23,857 nucleotides of DNA from positions 1 to 23,857 of IMG/VR virus record IMGVR_UViG_3300040801_000557. The stretch is one strand, 5' to 3'. Below the pieces are notes generated by a model that saw only the letters and a program-made list of their open reading frames with translations, made no database searches and was not told the DNA's origin. This stretch comes from a virus. The position numbers and the translations under genes were made by a program. This document shows, one piece after another, positions 6,542 through 12,922 of the stretch. Each line of letters starts with the position of its first letter. The stretch's first letter is position 1.

Positions 6542-7090
6542 ATGAATAAACAATCCGCTGTTATCGCACTCTTACTGCTGCTATCTGTCAACGTCGCGCA
6601 TGCTACCCCTCCTGGTGGGTGTACCGGAACAGCCCAATACCTAAACGGACGCTTGCTAGGGTACACCCTCACTGCCAATGACCCAGCTGTTGGGCGGTGG
6701 CTTGGTTTCGGATTCGGCATCGCGTCCTCATCCAAGACCCCGACATCCGGGGCGATGCAGCTCTATATCGAGCCCAACGGTCGGTACACCGGGGTCAGCC
6801 TCGGGCGTGATGGCGCTGAGCCCTTGATCGATCCCGTTACCTTCTATGGCCGAGTCTACTGCTTGGCAAAGGACACCGTCTACGTCGCATGGAATGATAC
6901 GGGACGTGCTAAGGGAAACAGTTACGCGGTTGTACTAAGCCCGGACCACGGGTCTATTAGTATCAACGGGTTCATTGCCGACACCTCCCCGGATAGGGGG
7001 ATGCACGAAATCAATGGAATGCACCGTGTCCCTGACGATCTCAATATCGACACGGTCCTTGAATACTACTACGACCTTCAAACATTCTAA
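6542..7090 (+). CDS. Secreted hypothetical protein, 182 aa, Sec signal peptide
   Basis: The ATG at 6542 has GGAG at 6531-6534, 7 bases upstream, and opens a textbook signal peptide: MNKQSAVIALLLLLSVNVAHA with cleavage likely after Ala21. An upstream in-frame start at 6485 would bury the signal and is less likely. The mature part is Gly-rich and beta-like, with two cysteines (27 and 107) that could pair in the periplasm. No family is recognised. A phage-encoded exported protein beside replication genes could act in envelope modification or superinfection exclusion; this is inference. Its two downstream neighbours are MazG and another exported protein. Confidence 0.8.
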   Translation: MNKQSAVIALLLLLSVNVAHATPPGGCTGTAQYLNGRLLGYTLTANDPAVGRWLGFGFGIASSSKTPTSGAMQLYIEPNGRYTGVSLGRDGAEPLIDPVTFYGRVYCLAKDTVYVAWNDTGRAKGNSYAVVLSPDHGSISINGFIADTSPDRGMHEINGMHRVPDDLNIDTVLEYYYDLQTF

Positions 7091-7100
7091 GGAGACACCC

Positions 7101-7451
7101 ATGCACTTCTCTGACTATCAATACGAAGCCTGCACCTTCATCGCATTCCCGGAGGATGCTGCGGTCACCTACCCACTGCTGGCCCTGCAAGAGGAAGTCG
7201 GAGAGGTGTCCGGGAAGGTCGCCAAAGCTCTGCGTAAGGGCTGGCTGACTGGAAATGCCCTCCAGGTTGGGAGGTTCCCCCCGGGCCTGCTGCGTGAGGT
7301 GGAAAGCGAGCTTGGGGATGTCCTCTGGAATGTCGCCGTCCTGGCCAAGGGGCTCGGGCTGTCGCTGGAAGACATCGCAATCGGCAACCTGGACAAGCTG
7401 GAGGCTCGCCGGTATCGGGGTACCATCATCGGAGAAGGGGACAACAGATGA
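7101..7451 (+). CDS. MazG-like nucleotide pyrophosphohydrolase
   Basis: The 116-aa product has the all-alpha NTP pyrophosphohydrolase layout: LLALQEEVGEVSGKVAKALR (26-45) with the first acidic motif EEVGE, and ESELGDVLWNVAVLAKGLGL (68-87) with the second motif E-x3-GD, followed by DIAIGNLDKLEARRYRG. These acidic residues hold Mg2+. The family hydrolyses (d)NTPs to monophosphates and pyrophosphate, and phage MazG has been proposed to alter nucleotide or ppGpp pools. The start at 7101 is fixed by AAGGAG just after the previous stop. An unassigned insert of about 20 residues (WLTGNALQVGRFPPGL) lies between the two motifs, not unusual in phage versions. Confidence 0.86.
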   Translation: MHFSDYQYEACTFIAFPEDAAVTYPLLALQEEVGEVSGKVAKALRKGWLTGNALQVGRFPPGLLREVESELGDVLWNVAVLAKGLGLSLEDIAIGNLDKLEARRYRGTIIGEGDNR

Positions 7452-8038
7452 TCAACTTGAAAGAGCTTGCGGCGTTTATCGTGACGTGGATACTGTTTGT
7501 CCTGGTCCTGTCAGTGGTAACACCTGCAAAGGCGATGAGCTATGAATGGATGATGGATGCGAACGGCACCCCAGTCCTTGGTGGTTCGATCATCATTCTC
7601 ACAGGTGAGATCGTCCCAGGAGACGCAGAAGTCCTCAAGGAAAACCTGGATCGGTTCCCAGCCATCCATACAGTCATGCTTGAGGGGAACCCCGGCGGAT
7701 CAGTCATGGAAGCTATCGAGGTTGGGCGGTTGCTCAATCAACGTGGGATCCAGACCGTGGTCACCGGGGTATGTGTGTCGGCCTGCCCATTGGTTGCCCT
7801 CGGCGGTCTAGCGCCCCGTGTGGCGTCTACCGGGCTGGTTGGCGTGCATTGGATGTGGTGGGACAACCCAACCCCCGAGGCGGGGTATCAGGCCCAGGGG
7901 ATCCTTAGGGATACCTGGCAATACCTAGATGAAGTTGGCGCTAAGTCGGAAGCTTTCATGAAGCTGATGCTTGACGCCGGCCAGGACATTGATGTTCTGA
8001 GTAAGAATGAACTGAAGAACATAGGTTTCCTGGAGTAG
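7448..8038 (+). CDS. Exported ClpP-fold serine protease-like protein (COG3904 type)
   Basis: The 196-aa product begins with a hydrophobic export signal (residues 8-24) and a possible AKA cleavage site at 27-29. The rest has the crotonase/ClpP-like layout: GGSIIILTGEI (45-55), the oxyanion loop NPGGS at 81-85, the nucleophile region GVCVSACPLVALGG with Ser111, and GLVGVHW with His134. This is the pattern of the periplasmic Clp-like proteins of COG3904, whose members usually read C-x-SAC. Predicted location is periplasmic or anchored in the inner membrane. It overlaps MazG by 4 bases and is the last plus-strand gene before the shared terminator. The substrate is unknown; proteolytic activity is likely but unproven. 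Confidence 0.8.
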   Translation: MINLKELAAFIVTWILFVLVLSVVTPAKAMSYEWMMDANGTPVLGGSIIILTGEIVPGDAEVLKENLDRFPAIHTVMLEGNPGGSVMEAIEVGRLLNQRGIQTVVTGVCVSACPLVALGGLAPRVASTGLVGVHWMWWDNPTPEAGYQAQGILRDTWQYLDEVGAKSEAFMKLMLDAGQDIDVLSKNELKNIGFLE

Positions 8039-8039
8039 C

Positions 8040-8086
8040 AAAAAAAGCCCCACGCAGTCCTTTACGGATTACGTGGGGCTTTTTTT
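8040..8086. terminator. Bidirectional rho-independent terminator between convergent operons
   Basis: The perfect stem GCCCCACG (8047-8054) pairs with CGTGGGGC (8072-8079), flanked by seven A on the left (8040-8046) and seven T on the right (8080-8086). Read on either strand this gives a GC-rich hairpin followed by a U run. A small inner GUCC/GGAU pairing may shorten the 17-base loop. It lies 1 base after the plus-strand stop and 3 bases after the minus-strand stop codon (8090-8092), so it ends both transcription blocks. Confidence 0.95.
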
Positions 8087-8089
8087 CGT

Positions 8090-8626
8090 TTACATTCGAC
8101 CCATTGGGCGGGCCATACCGGGCATCTGAGCGCCCCCCTGCGGCATCACAGCCGGCTTGGACATTCCCTGGGGCATACCCCCACCCATGGTCTGGGGACC
8201 GCCTCCTACGCCCATAGGACGCGCCTGTGGGGGCATCCCGCCCATCACGCCGGGGGCCATGGCTTGGGGGCCAGTGGGGGCCTGGGGCATCCCCATGCCG
8301 GGAACCCCGAGGACACCCATACCGGGCGGCTGCGGGGGCATAGGCTGGCCGATCGGGGCCGGCTGGCCCATGGGCATTGCCTGGGGACCGGACGGGGGCA
8401 TACCGCCCATCTGGGACTGAAGGTGCTGAAGGAGCTGGGCCTGGTAGGGGTTACCGCCACCTTGGGCCGTTCCCTGGAACGGGTTGCCCATGGATTGAAC
8501 ACCACCTCCACTGGCCATCCCGTGGGGACCGCCCATACCGGGCATCCCTTGGGGACCGCCCATACCGGGCATTACCCCCATGTTACGGAACCCCATAGTG
8601 TTGCCGTAGTTGCCGATGCCATTCAT
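8090..8626 (-). CDS. Met/Gly/Pro-rich low-complexity protein, 178 aa
   Basis: The last gene of the minus-strand block encodes a protein made almost entirely of Met, Gly, Pro and Gln, in repeats such as MPGMGGPQG, MPGMGGPHG and GQPMPPQPPGMG. I chose ATG 8626, one base after the preceding stop, with a G-rich site (AAGGGGG) upstream; a longer frame to 8698 would overlap the neighbour by 71 bases without a start signal. No membrane segment or catalytic motif is seen. Low-complexity Gly/Pro proteins of this kind occur at the end of some phage structural operons and may be virion-associated. Function unknown. The coding DNA contains a 27-base tandem duplication. Confidence 0.7.
   Translation of the reverse strand: MNGIGNYGNTMGFRNMGVMPGMGGPQGMPGMGGPHGMASGGGVQSMGNPFQGTAQGGGNPYQAQLLQHLQSQMGGMPPSGPQAMPMGQPAPIGQPMPPQPPGMGVLGVPGMGMPQAPTGPQAMAPGVMGGMPPQARPMGVGGGPQTMGGGMPQGMSKPAVMPQGGAQMPGMARPMGRM
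8523..8572. repeat. 27-base tandem direct repeat inside the Met/Gly/Pro-rich gene
   Basis: The 23-base core (starts TGGGGACCGC, ends CCGGGCAT) occurs at 8523-8545 and again at 8550-8572, exactly 27 bases (nine codons) apart. It encodes two successive copies of MPGMGGP(Q/H)G. Partial copies of CCATACCGGGC recur near 8113 and 8317, so the gene probably grew by slippage or unequal recombination. Confidence 0.85.
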
Positions 8627-8627
8627 A

Positions 8628-8888
8628 TTAAGCCCCCTTCGAGAACTTCGCCTTCGCAGCGTAGATCGCGAGGTTGAATAGCCACTGCGGGGTGGCAATC
8701 AGGACCGGGGTCCAGCCGAATTCGCTATCGAGGTCCTGAAGGATTGCTTGGCGGGCAACATCGCCGGGGATGTCGAAGCCGAGGGTACCCTCGATCTGGG
8801 TCTCGATCTTGGCGAACAGGTCTGGGTTGATTTGCCGACGAATCAGCGGGAGGAACATGGTAAGGATGGAAGCAAGAACAGGATTCAT
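8628..8888 (-). CDS. Small protein with hydrophobic ends, 86 aa, lysis-region candidate
   Basis: ATG 8888 follows the preceding stop by one base and has CGGAG upstream. Residues 1-16 (MNPVLASILTMFLPLI) are hydrophobic, and a second hydrophobic stretch lies near the C-terminus (PVLIATPQWLFNLAIYAAKA), with an acidic amphipathic middle (LFAKIETQIEG...DIPGDVARQAILQDLDSE). It follows a lysozyme-like gene, and a holin-like gene lies just beyond, so a role in lysis is possible, but no family is recognised and it could equally be a small virion protein. Longer versions of the frame (to 9143) overlap the neighbour and are unlikely. Confidence 0.6.
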   Translation of the reverse strand: MNPVLASILTMFLPLIRRQINPDLFAKIETQIEGTLGFDIPGDVARQAILQDLDSEFGWTPVLIATPQWLFNLAIYAAKAKFSKGA

Positions 8889-8889
8889 A

Positions 8890-9390
8890 TCATTTCTCCG
8901 AGTTAATGGTATCAGCGACGGTGCGCCAATAAGTCGGCCACTTGGCCGGGTGGGGCTTGCCGGGTCTCCAATTATCGAGGTAGTAGCGCCATCCAGCCTC
9001 GGGGGTAACCGGGAGCGGACGCGGATCGGTCCAAAGCAACAGGCGGGCGAACCCGGTCGCAAGGTCATCATTCCCTTCCAGGCACCGCCAGATGTCGTTT
9101 CGGTTGAAGGGAACAGCGATGTCCTCGCACAATACCCGCGCAAGGTGGCCAGACGCCGGGTGCTGCATCACGCCAGCAACACCCCCGCCCAGCTCGAACT
9201 GATACCAACCACGTGCCGGGCCGGCACGCCCAGATCGGAGCTGCTGGACACGATGCTCCATTGCGGATTCCTGCAGGGCGATGGTCATCACCATCTGCAG
9301 GGCGGCATCGGACACGCTGGGGCCGCCGAGGGCATTCAGCCGCAGCAGCCCAGGCATGGCGATTCTATTCATGAAGCGTTCAGGGCTCAT
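8890..9390 (-). CDS. Lysozyme/transglycosylase-like protein, putative endolysin
   Basis: The 166-aa product has a lysozyme-superfamily feel: IALQESAMEHR with Glu41 in the place of the catalytic Glu of transglycosylases, then GPARGWYQFELGGGVAGV (57-74), which recalls the GxxGxxQF motif downstream of it. The C-terminal half (FARLLLWTDPRPLP, YYLDNWRPGKPHP, WPTYW) is strongly conserved, to my recollection, in proteins from other phages and prophages that are usually listed as hypothetical. It has no signal peptide, so release would need a holin. Its neighbours are a coiled-coil membrane protein upstream and a hydrophobic small protein downstream. Putative endolysin is the best guess; a virion-associated role is the alternative. 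Confidence 0.55.
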   Translation of the reverse strand: MSPERFMNRIAMPGLLRLNALGGPSVSDAALQMVMTIALQESAMEHRVQQLRSGRAGPARGWYQFELGGGVAGVMQHPASGHLARVLCEDIAVPFNRNDIWRCLEGNDDLATGFARLLLWTDPRPLPVTPEAGWRYYLDNWRPGKPHPAKWPTYWRTVADTINSEK

Positions 9391-9392
9391 AG

Positions 9393-9701
9393 TTACTGTC
9401 CCACAAAGTAATGAAAGGCATCAGATGCCAACAAAGCCACAACAGTCGAGATGACTGCTACAACACCAAGGATCCATGCCCGCCACCGTTCAAGGGCGGA
9501 CACTCGATCATCCAACTGCTCATGGTGCTTGTCGTTGAGTTCCAATCGTTGGATAACAGCATCCATTTTTCCATCAATTCTGCCAAGCATGATCAACAAC
9601 TCCAGAGGGGGCTGGCCTGGGTGTGATGGAGACCGATACCCCTCGTCTCTCTCATGGTAATGATGTGCGTCCATTCCATCCTCCAGATCAGAATGATCCA
9701 T
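9393..9701 (-). CDS. Coiled-coil protein with C-terminal membrane segment, holin-like
   Basis: I chose ATG 9701 because GGAG lies 7 bases upstream; it overlaps the preceding gene by 14 bases. The 102-aa product has a charged N-terminus rich in His and Asp, a coiled coil over about residues 40-75 (LIMLGRIDGKMDAVIQRLEL, then LDDRVSALERW), and one membrane helix near the C-terminus (AWILGVVAVISTVVALLA) with a short tail. This topology resembles XhlA-type holin-associated proteins. It lies directly before the lysozyme-like gene, so a lysis role is likely but inferred. Alternative: a virion membrane-interaction protein. Confidence 0.65.
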   Translation of the reverse strand: MDHSDLEDGMDAHHYHERDEGYRSPSHPGQPPLELLIMLGRIDGKMDAVIQRLELNDKHHEQLDDRVSALERWRAWILGVVAVISTVVALLASDAFHYFVGQ

Positions 9702-10290
9702 AAGGATTCTCCAGTGCCATGCCGGATGAAGTAGCCATCTTCTGATCCAACACCTCTTCGCGGATCTCTCCTGCCAGTACCATGAATTTCTCTTCATACG
9801 TTGGCTCTCTGGCATCCTCGAATGCGTTGGCTAGGAATGAGAGTGCCCCGTAGGTCACAACATCCTCTGCCCAATCCATTAAGTAGTTGGTATCCCCATC
9901 AGCCGATGGGACCGGGAAACGACCGTAGTAGGCAAGGATGATGGACTGGCCGATGGCGTCGGGAGCAACCTTGATTCGGTTATTGAATAGGGTGAAGTAT
10001 TTGGCCTCGGTGCCGTCTTGGGTAACCTTGAGCCAGTCCGGGGTATGCTTGCGCTGCAATGCAATCCCATCGACAATGACATCGGTGATCTGCACAAGAT
10101 CGTCCGGTACCGGGATTGAGCTTGCCGAATCCAGAACGGACTCGGTAACAATTTCCTGCTTCGGGAGGTCCGACAATCGCTCAATGCGCCGAATGGATTG
10201 CCGGATAGCCTTGTCGATGTCTGTGTTCAGAACGTCGGTGCGCCCGAAGATCCGTTTGATATCGGCCCTCATTAGAGCGAGTGTGGCCAT
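9688..10290 (-). CDS. Head-tail adaptor, SU10-adaptor-like
   Basis: The 200-aa product resembles the adaptor that sits below the portal in SU10-type podoviruses. Characteristic stretches are an N-terminal helix pair ending RRIERLSDLPKQE, IPVPDDLVQITDV, NNRIKVAPDAIGQSIILAYY, and a helical C-terminal half (NYLMDWAEDVVTYGALSFLA, EPTYEEKFMVLAGEIREEV). Family members build the ring that links portal to tail tube. Its place shortly after the capsid gene fits. The start ATG at 10290 shares one base with the stop of the 95-aa gene upstream (TAATG). The call is pattern-based. Confidence 0.7.
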   Translation of the reverse strand: MATLALMRADIKRIFGRTDVLNTDIDKAIRQSIRRIERLSDLPKQEIVTESVLDSASSIPVPDDLVQITDVIVDGIALQRKHTPDWLKVTQDGTEAKYFTLFNNRIKVAPDAIGQSIILAYYGRFPVPSADGDTNYLMDWAEDVVTYGALSFLANAFEDAREPTYEEKFMVLAGEIREEVLDQKMATSSGMALENPYGSF

Positions 10291-10577
10291 TAGAGCCTCC
10301 GCTTGGTCATTACGAAGTTGTCGTACCCATTGGCCTTAAGCCACGGGAGGATGTCATCCGCCGGCATCTCCATACCATCTTGGAAGGTGAGCCCACGGGA
10401 CCGAAGGTATTCCTCATAGACGACGAAGGGGATCGACGCTGCCAGGACGGTATCCGGCGCAAAGTGGTCATCCTGGGTGTCTTTGATGACCTTCAGGTTG
10501 TGAAGGTATTCATCTGAAAGGGTTTGGGTTTGGGTAATAGCATCGGGGGTGATGATCGTCCGAACTGCATTCTCCAT
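10290..10577 (-). CDS. Hypothetical protein, 95 aa, between capsid and adaptor genes
   Basis: ATG 10577 has AGGAG 7 bases upstream. The product is soluble and mostly helical (SDEYLHNLKVIKDTQDDHFA, VVYEEYLRSRGLTF, ADDILPWLKANGYDNFVM). No family is recognised; its place suggests a head-completion or connector role. It is the first gene after the capsid terminator, and its start codon lies inside one arm of an inverted repeat whose other arm is just after the capsid stop codon, so its translation may depend on which transcript it is on. Confidence 0.7.
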   Translation of the reverse strand: MENAVRTIITPDAITQTQTLSDEYLHNLKVIKDTQDDHFAPDTVLAASIPFVVYEEYLRSRGLTFQDGMEMPADDILPWLKANGYDNFVMTKRRL

Positions 10578-10658
10578 AGGTGTCTCCTAATGCTGTGGAC
10601 AAAAGAAAACCCACCACCCCAATTAAGGAGTGGTGGGCTTGGTTACGCCACCTATGGA
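10573..10658 (-). promoter_or_regulatory. 10-bp inverted repeat flanking the capsid terminator and covering the next start codon
   Basis: On the minus strand TCCATAGGTG (10658-10649) lies right after the capsid stop, and its exact complement CACCTATGGA (10582-10573) contains the ATG at 10577-10575 of the next gene. In a read-through RNA the two arms could pair around the terminator hairpin and mask that start codon. The repeat is seen directly; the regulatory role is inference. Confidence 0.5.
10601..10637 (-). terminator. Rho-independent terminator after the major capsid gene
   Basis: On the minus strand CCCACCAC (10637-10630) pairs perfectly with GTGGTGGG (10617-10610), closed by a 12-base loop that contains an additional CC/GG pair. 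It is followed by TTTTCTTTT (10609-10601). It lies about 20 bases after the capsid stop. Partial read-through would set a lower level for the adaptor and lysis genes than for capsid. Confidence 0.88.
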
Positions 10659-11615
10659 TTAGGCGGGCAGGCCGGTGAGCTTCACGCCCTCGTTGAAGTT
10701 CTTGTGAATGAAGGTGAATTCACCCACAAGGCCCCACTTCTCGTTGTCGCCGGTCTTGGCCAGCGGCTCCTTCTTCCACCCACGCAGGGTAGCGAGCTTG
10801 TGGTACTCGGGATCGTAGAGCAGGCCGGTTTGAGCGACCATGTTCCGGTTCAGGACAACCTTGACGGTGCCGTAAGGCGTGACAAGGATCTCGATCACCA
10901 TGGTGATCTTCTTTTCATCCGAGATGTCCCGCTTGTTGACGTACTTGCCGGCAGCGGATGCCCAGCCAGCGAAGGTCATAGCGTACTTCGGCGGAACCAT
11001 CAGGACCTTAGGGGTGACGCCCTGAGTGTAAGCCTTGAACATCGCAGCCATCACGTCGTCTTCCACGAACGCTGCGGTGCCGTCACCGGTGCCTGCAACC
11101 GTGGAGTTGACCGCCTGGGACTGGAGCATCATCGCGGTGCCGCCGACGGCATTGCCGAGGATGTTTCCCATGACACGGGCCACGGTGCTGGAACCAACCG
11201 TTGCATTCTGAGCGACGCCGATCAGGGCGTACTCGAGATCGCGCTTCAGGGCCTTACCGGTCTTGACCAGCTGATAGGCGGATTCCTTCGCGCGGCCATA
11301 CTTGTCGACCACATCGACGGTCGCCGGGATCATAATCGCGTCGGACATGATCTGGGTGTAGTTCATGCGCATGACGGTCGGCGTGCGGGTGGACACCGCA
11401 TACTCAGCACCCTCGACCTTCGCGTTCGCCGCGCCGTTGCGGATGTCGTCTTCCTGCCATTCGGGGCTCCGGGACTTGACCGGGTACGAACCGAGCGAGG
11501 ACAGATAGGGCGTCTCGGTCGGGGTGATGTTGGAAATGATGTCGGAAACGTCCTCGGCCATACCAACAGCCGTGTAGGTGGACATTGCGTGACCAGCAGA
11601 GATATCAACTGCCAT
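10659..11615 (-). CDS. Major capsid protein (SU10/DUF5309 type, HK97-fold expected)
   Basis: The 318-aa product has the signature of the SU10-like major capsid family (DUF5309): the N-terminal region EDVSDIISNITPTETPYLSS, then PEWQEDDIRN, NYTQIMSDAIMIPATVDVVD, and the helical stretch KTGKALKRDLEYALIGVAQN. The C-terminal half includes PKVLMVPPKYAMTFAGWAS and GTVKVVLNRNMV. This protein forms the icosahedral shell; the fold is established for the family, not shown here. AGGAG lies 9 bases before ATG 11615. Position after scaffold and before a terminator is typical of a highly expressed capsid gene. No decoration domain or protease is seen. Confidence 0.92.
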   Translation of the reverse strand: MAVDISAGHAMSTYTAVGMAEDVSDIISNITPTETPYLSSLGSYPVKSRSPEWQEDDIRNGAANAKVEGAEYAVSTRTPTVMRMNYTQIMSDAIMIPATVDVVDKYGRAKESAYQLVKTGKALKRDLEYALIGVAQNATVGSSTVARVMGNILGNAVGGTAMMLQSQAVNSTVAGTGDGTAAFVEDDVMAAMFKAYTQGVTPKVLMVPPKYAMTFAGWASAAGKYVNKRDISDEKKITMVIEILVTPYGTVKVVLNRNMVAQTGLLYDPEYHKLATLRGWKKEPLAKTGDNEKWGLVGEFTFIHKNFNEGVKLTGLPA

Positions 11616-11645
11616 GATGTGTTACTCCTGACTCTTCAAATTGGA

Positions 11646-12620
11646 TTATGCCCAACGCTCCAGAAGGGCAGCGACTGCATCATCGTCCGATCCTGTGGAT
11701 TGGAACTTCTGCATCGCCACCTTCTTCTTGGACGGTGCCATACGGCTACCAGCCTTGAGCACCTTCTTGGGGGTTTTGGCTTTCGCCTTGGTGACCTTCT
11801 CGGCCACCGTCTTGTGTGCCTGATCGTAGAGCATCGCCTTGTGGATGATCTGGATGGCGGCTGGATCGGTCAGGTTATTGACGACATCGGCATCCATGCC
11901 GAGCCCAATAGCATACCCGCGAACTTCACCATACAGCCGATCGCCCCACTCGGGGATTGCATCGGAGAGGATCTCATTTGCGACCTTGGCCTGAGCCCTG
12001 AGGGTCTGCTGGATCATCTCCTGTTGCTTACTCTGGAACCCTTGCACTTCCTGAACGAAGAACTGGTGCTCATTGAAGGCACTCTGAGCTTCTTCCCGGA
12101 GAGCTGTATAGGATTCCTGATCAAGCTCTTTTGCTGCCATCGCCCAATCGATGCCTTGGTACTTTTGCAGCTTCTCTGCCGACTTAGAGAAGAGGCGCTC
12201 CAATGCGTGTGCATTGACCTGCGCAGTTTCGATAGCGGCTTTGCGTTCTGCTGCCAGGGCTTGGGACTTCTTGGTCAGTGCGGCCTCTTGCCCGAACAGA
12301 CGCTTCAGATCCTTCACCTTGACGACATGATCCTCGTCACCCACCCGAACCTTGACCTCATCGTCGTCGGTTGCTTCGCGGGTTGCCGGGGCTTCGTCAT
12401 CGCCCTCATCTTCGTCGGCTTCTCCGTCATCGGAGTCGCCATCCTCTTCATCAGAGGATTCATCTTCCTCGTCGTCTACTGTGTCCTCGGTTTCGGATTG
12501 AGTTTTATCCTCGTCCTCTTCCTCGGTCCACCTCTGTGTGAGGGCTGCGACGGCATCGTCGTCACTCATGCCCCCTTCAACCAGGCCAGGAGTAGTGGTA
12601 CTGGTATTTTCAAAACTCAT
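11646..12620 (-). CDS. Capsid scaffolding protein
   Basis: The 324-aa product has the hallmarks of a podovirus scaffold: it lies directly before the capsid gene, and is highly charged and helical. An acidic low-complexity segment runs over about residues 32-85 (runs such as DEEDESSDEEDGDSDDG). A coiled-coil-like centre (LTKKSQALAAERKAAIETAQ; FFVQEVQGFQSKQQEMIQQT) is followed by a Lys-rich stretch near 270-305. In such scaffolds the C-terminal helix binds the capsid protein. Here the end reads SDDDAVAALLERW (311-323), and a near-identical SDDDAVAALTQRW occurs at residues 19-31, so a likely capsid-binding motif is present at both ends. GGAG lies 7 bases before the ATG. Confidence 0.88.
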   Translation of the reverse strand: MSFENTSTTTPGLVEGGMSDDDAVAALTQRWTEEEDEDKTQSETEDTVDDEEDESSDEEDGDSDDGEADEDEGDDEAPATREATDDDEVKVRVGDEDHVVKVKDLKRLFGQEAALTKKSQALAAERKAAIETAQVNAHALERLFSKSAEKLQKYQGIDWAMAAKELDQESYTALREEAQSAFNEHQFFVQEVQGFQSKQQEMIQQTLRAQAKVANEILSDAIPEWGDRLYGEVRGYAIGLGMDADVVNNLTDPAAIQIIHKAMLYDQAHKTVAEKVTKAKAKTPKKVLKAGSRMAPSKKKVAMQKFQSTGSDDDAVAALLERWA

Positions 12621-12638
12621 AGACTGTCTCCAATCGAA

Positions 12639-12911
12639 TTAGTTCAATTCAGCGGTATCGCCAAGTTCTGCTTTGAGCTGGTCGCGAGTAGTCACCCACG
12701 ATTGCAGCTCCCCTACGATTTCCCGCAATGCCAAGCTCTTGTAGTAGGCGGTTTCGCGGGACTTCACATGCTGCGGCTCACTGGTCATCCAATCGGCAAT
12801 GTACCGATTCTCCAACTCAGTGACAACCTCGGCTAGTACGGGGTCCGTCAAGATGTGCTCAGCTGCCATTCCTCTCGCGTAGGCACGCTGGATTGCTTCT
12901 TCTTCGGTCAT
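12639..12911 (-). CDS. Hypothetical small helical protein between portal and scaffold, 90 aa
   Basis: The 90-aa product is acidic and helical (EEEAIQRAYARGMAAEHILT, DPVLAEVVTELENRYIADWM, ALREIVGELQSWVTTRDQLK). Small proteins with a helix like this and an AYYKSLALREI-type segment are often encoded beside phage portal genes, without an assigned role. It begins 11 bases after the portal stop. The only ribosome-binding candidate is a weak AGGT about 8 bases upstream, so translation may be coupled to portal. No catalytic residues are apparent. Confidence 0.75.
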   Translation of the reverse strand: MTEEEAIQRAYARGMAAEHILTDPVLAEVVTELENRYIADWMTSEPQHVKSRETAYYKSLALREIVGELQSWVTTRDQLKAELGDTAELN

Positions 12912-12922
12912 AGGGGTACCTA

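Noticed and set aside
8157-8420. Pro/Gly-rich plus-strand frames opposite the Met/Gly/Pro gene
   Set aside because: Shadow of a low-complexity repeat; they lie beyond the bidirectional terminator on the wrong strand for the plus-strand block.
8627-9143. Longer version (171 codons) of the 86-aa gene
   Set aside because: The extra N-terminal part overlaps the lysozyme-like gene and lacks a ribosome-binding site, whereas ATG 8888 has one and is spaced one base from the preceding stop.
9393-9815. Start at 9815 for the holin-like gene
   Set aside because: It would overlap the adaptor gene by 128 bases and add a Trp/Arg-rich stretch that reads as out-of-frame adaptor sequence; ATG 9701 has a good ribosome-binding site.
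10524-12836. A 770-codon open frame on the plus strand opposite capsid and scaffold genes
   Set aside because: It is antisense to two firmly recognised genes, has no ribosome-binding site or recognisable domain, and runs across the capsid terminator and two gene boundaries. Its length reflects GC-rich codon use on the other strand. Conservation of the frame in relatives would be needed to revive it.
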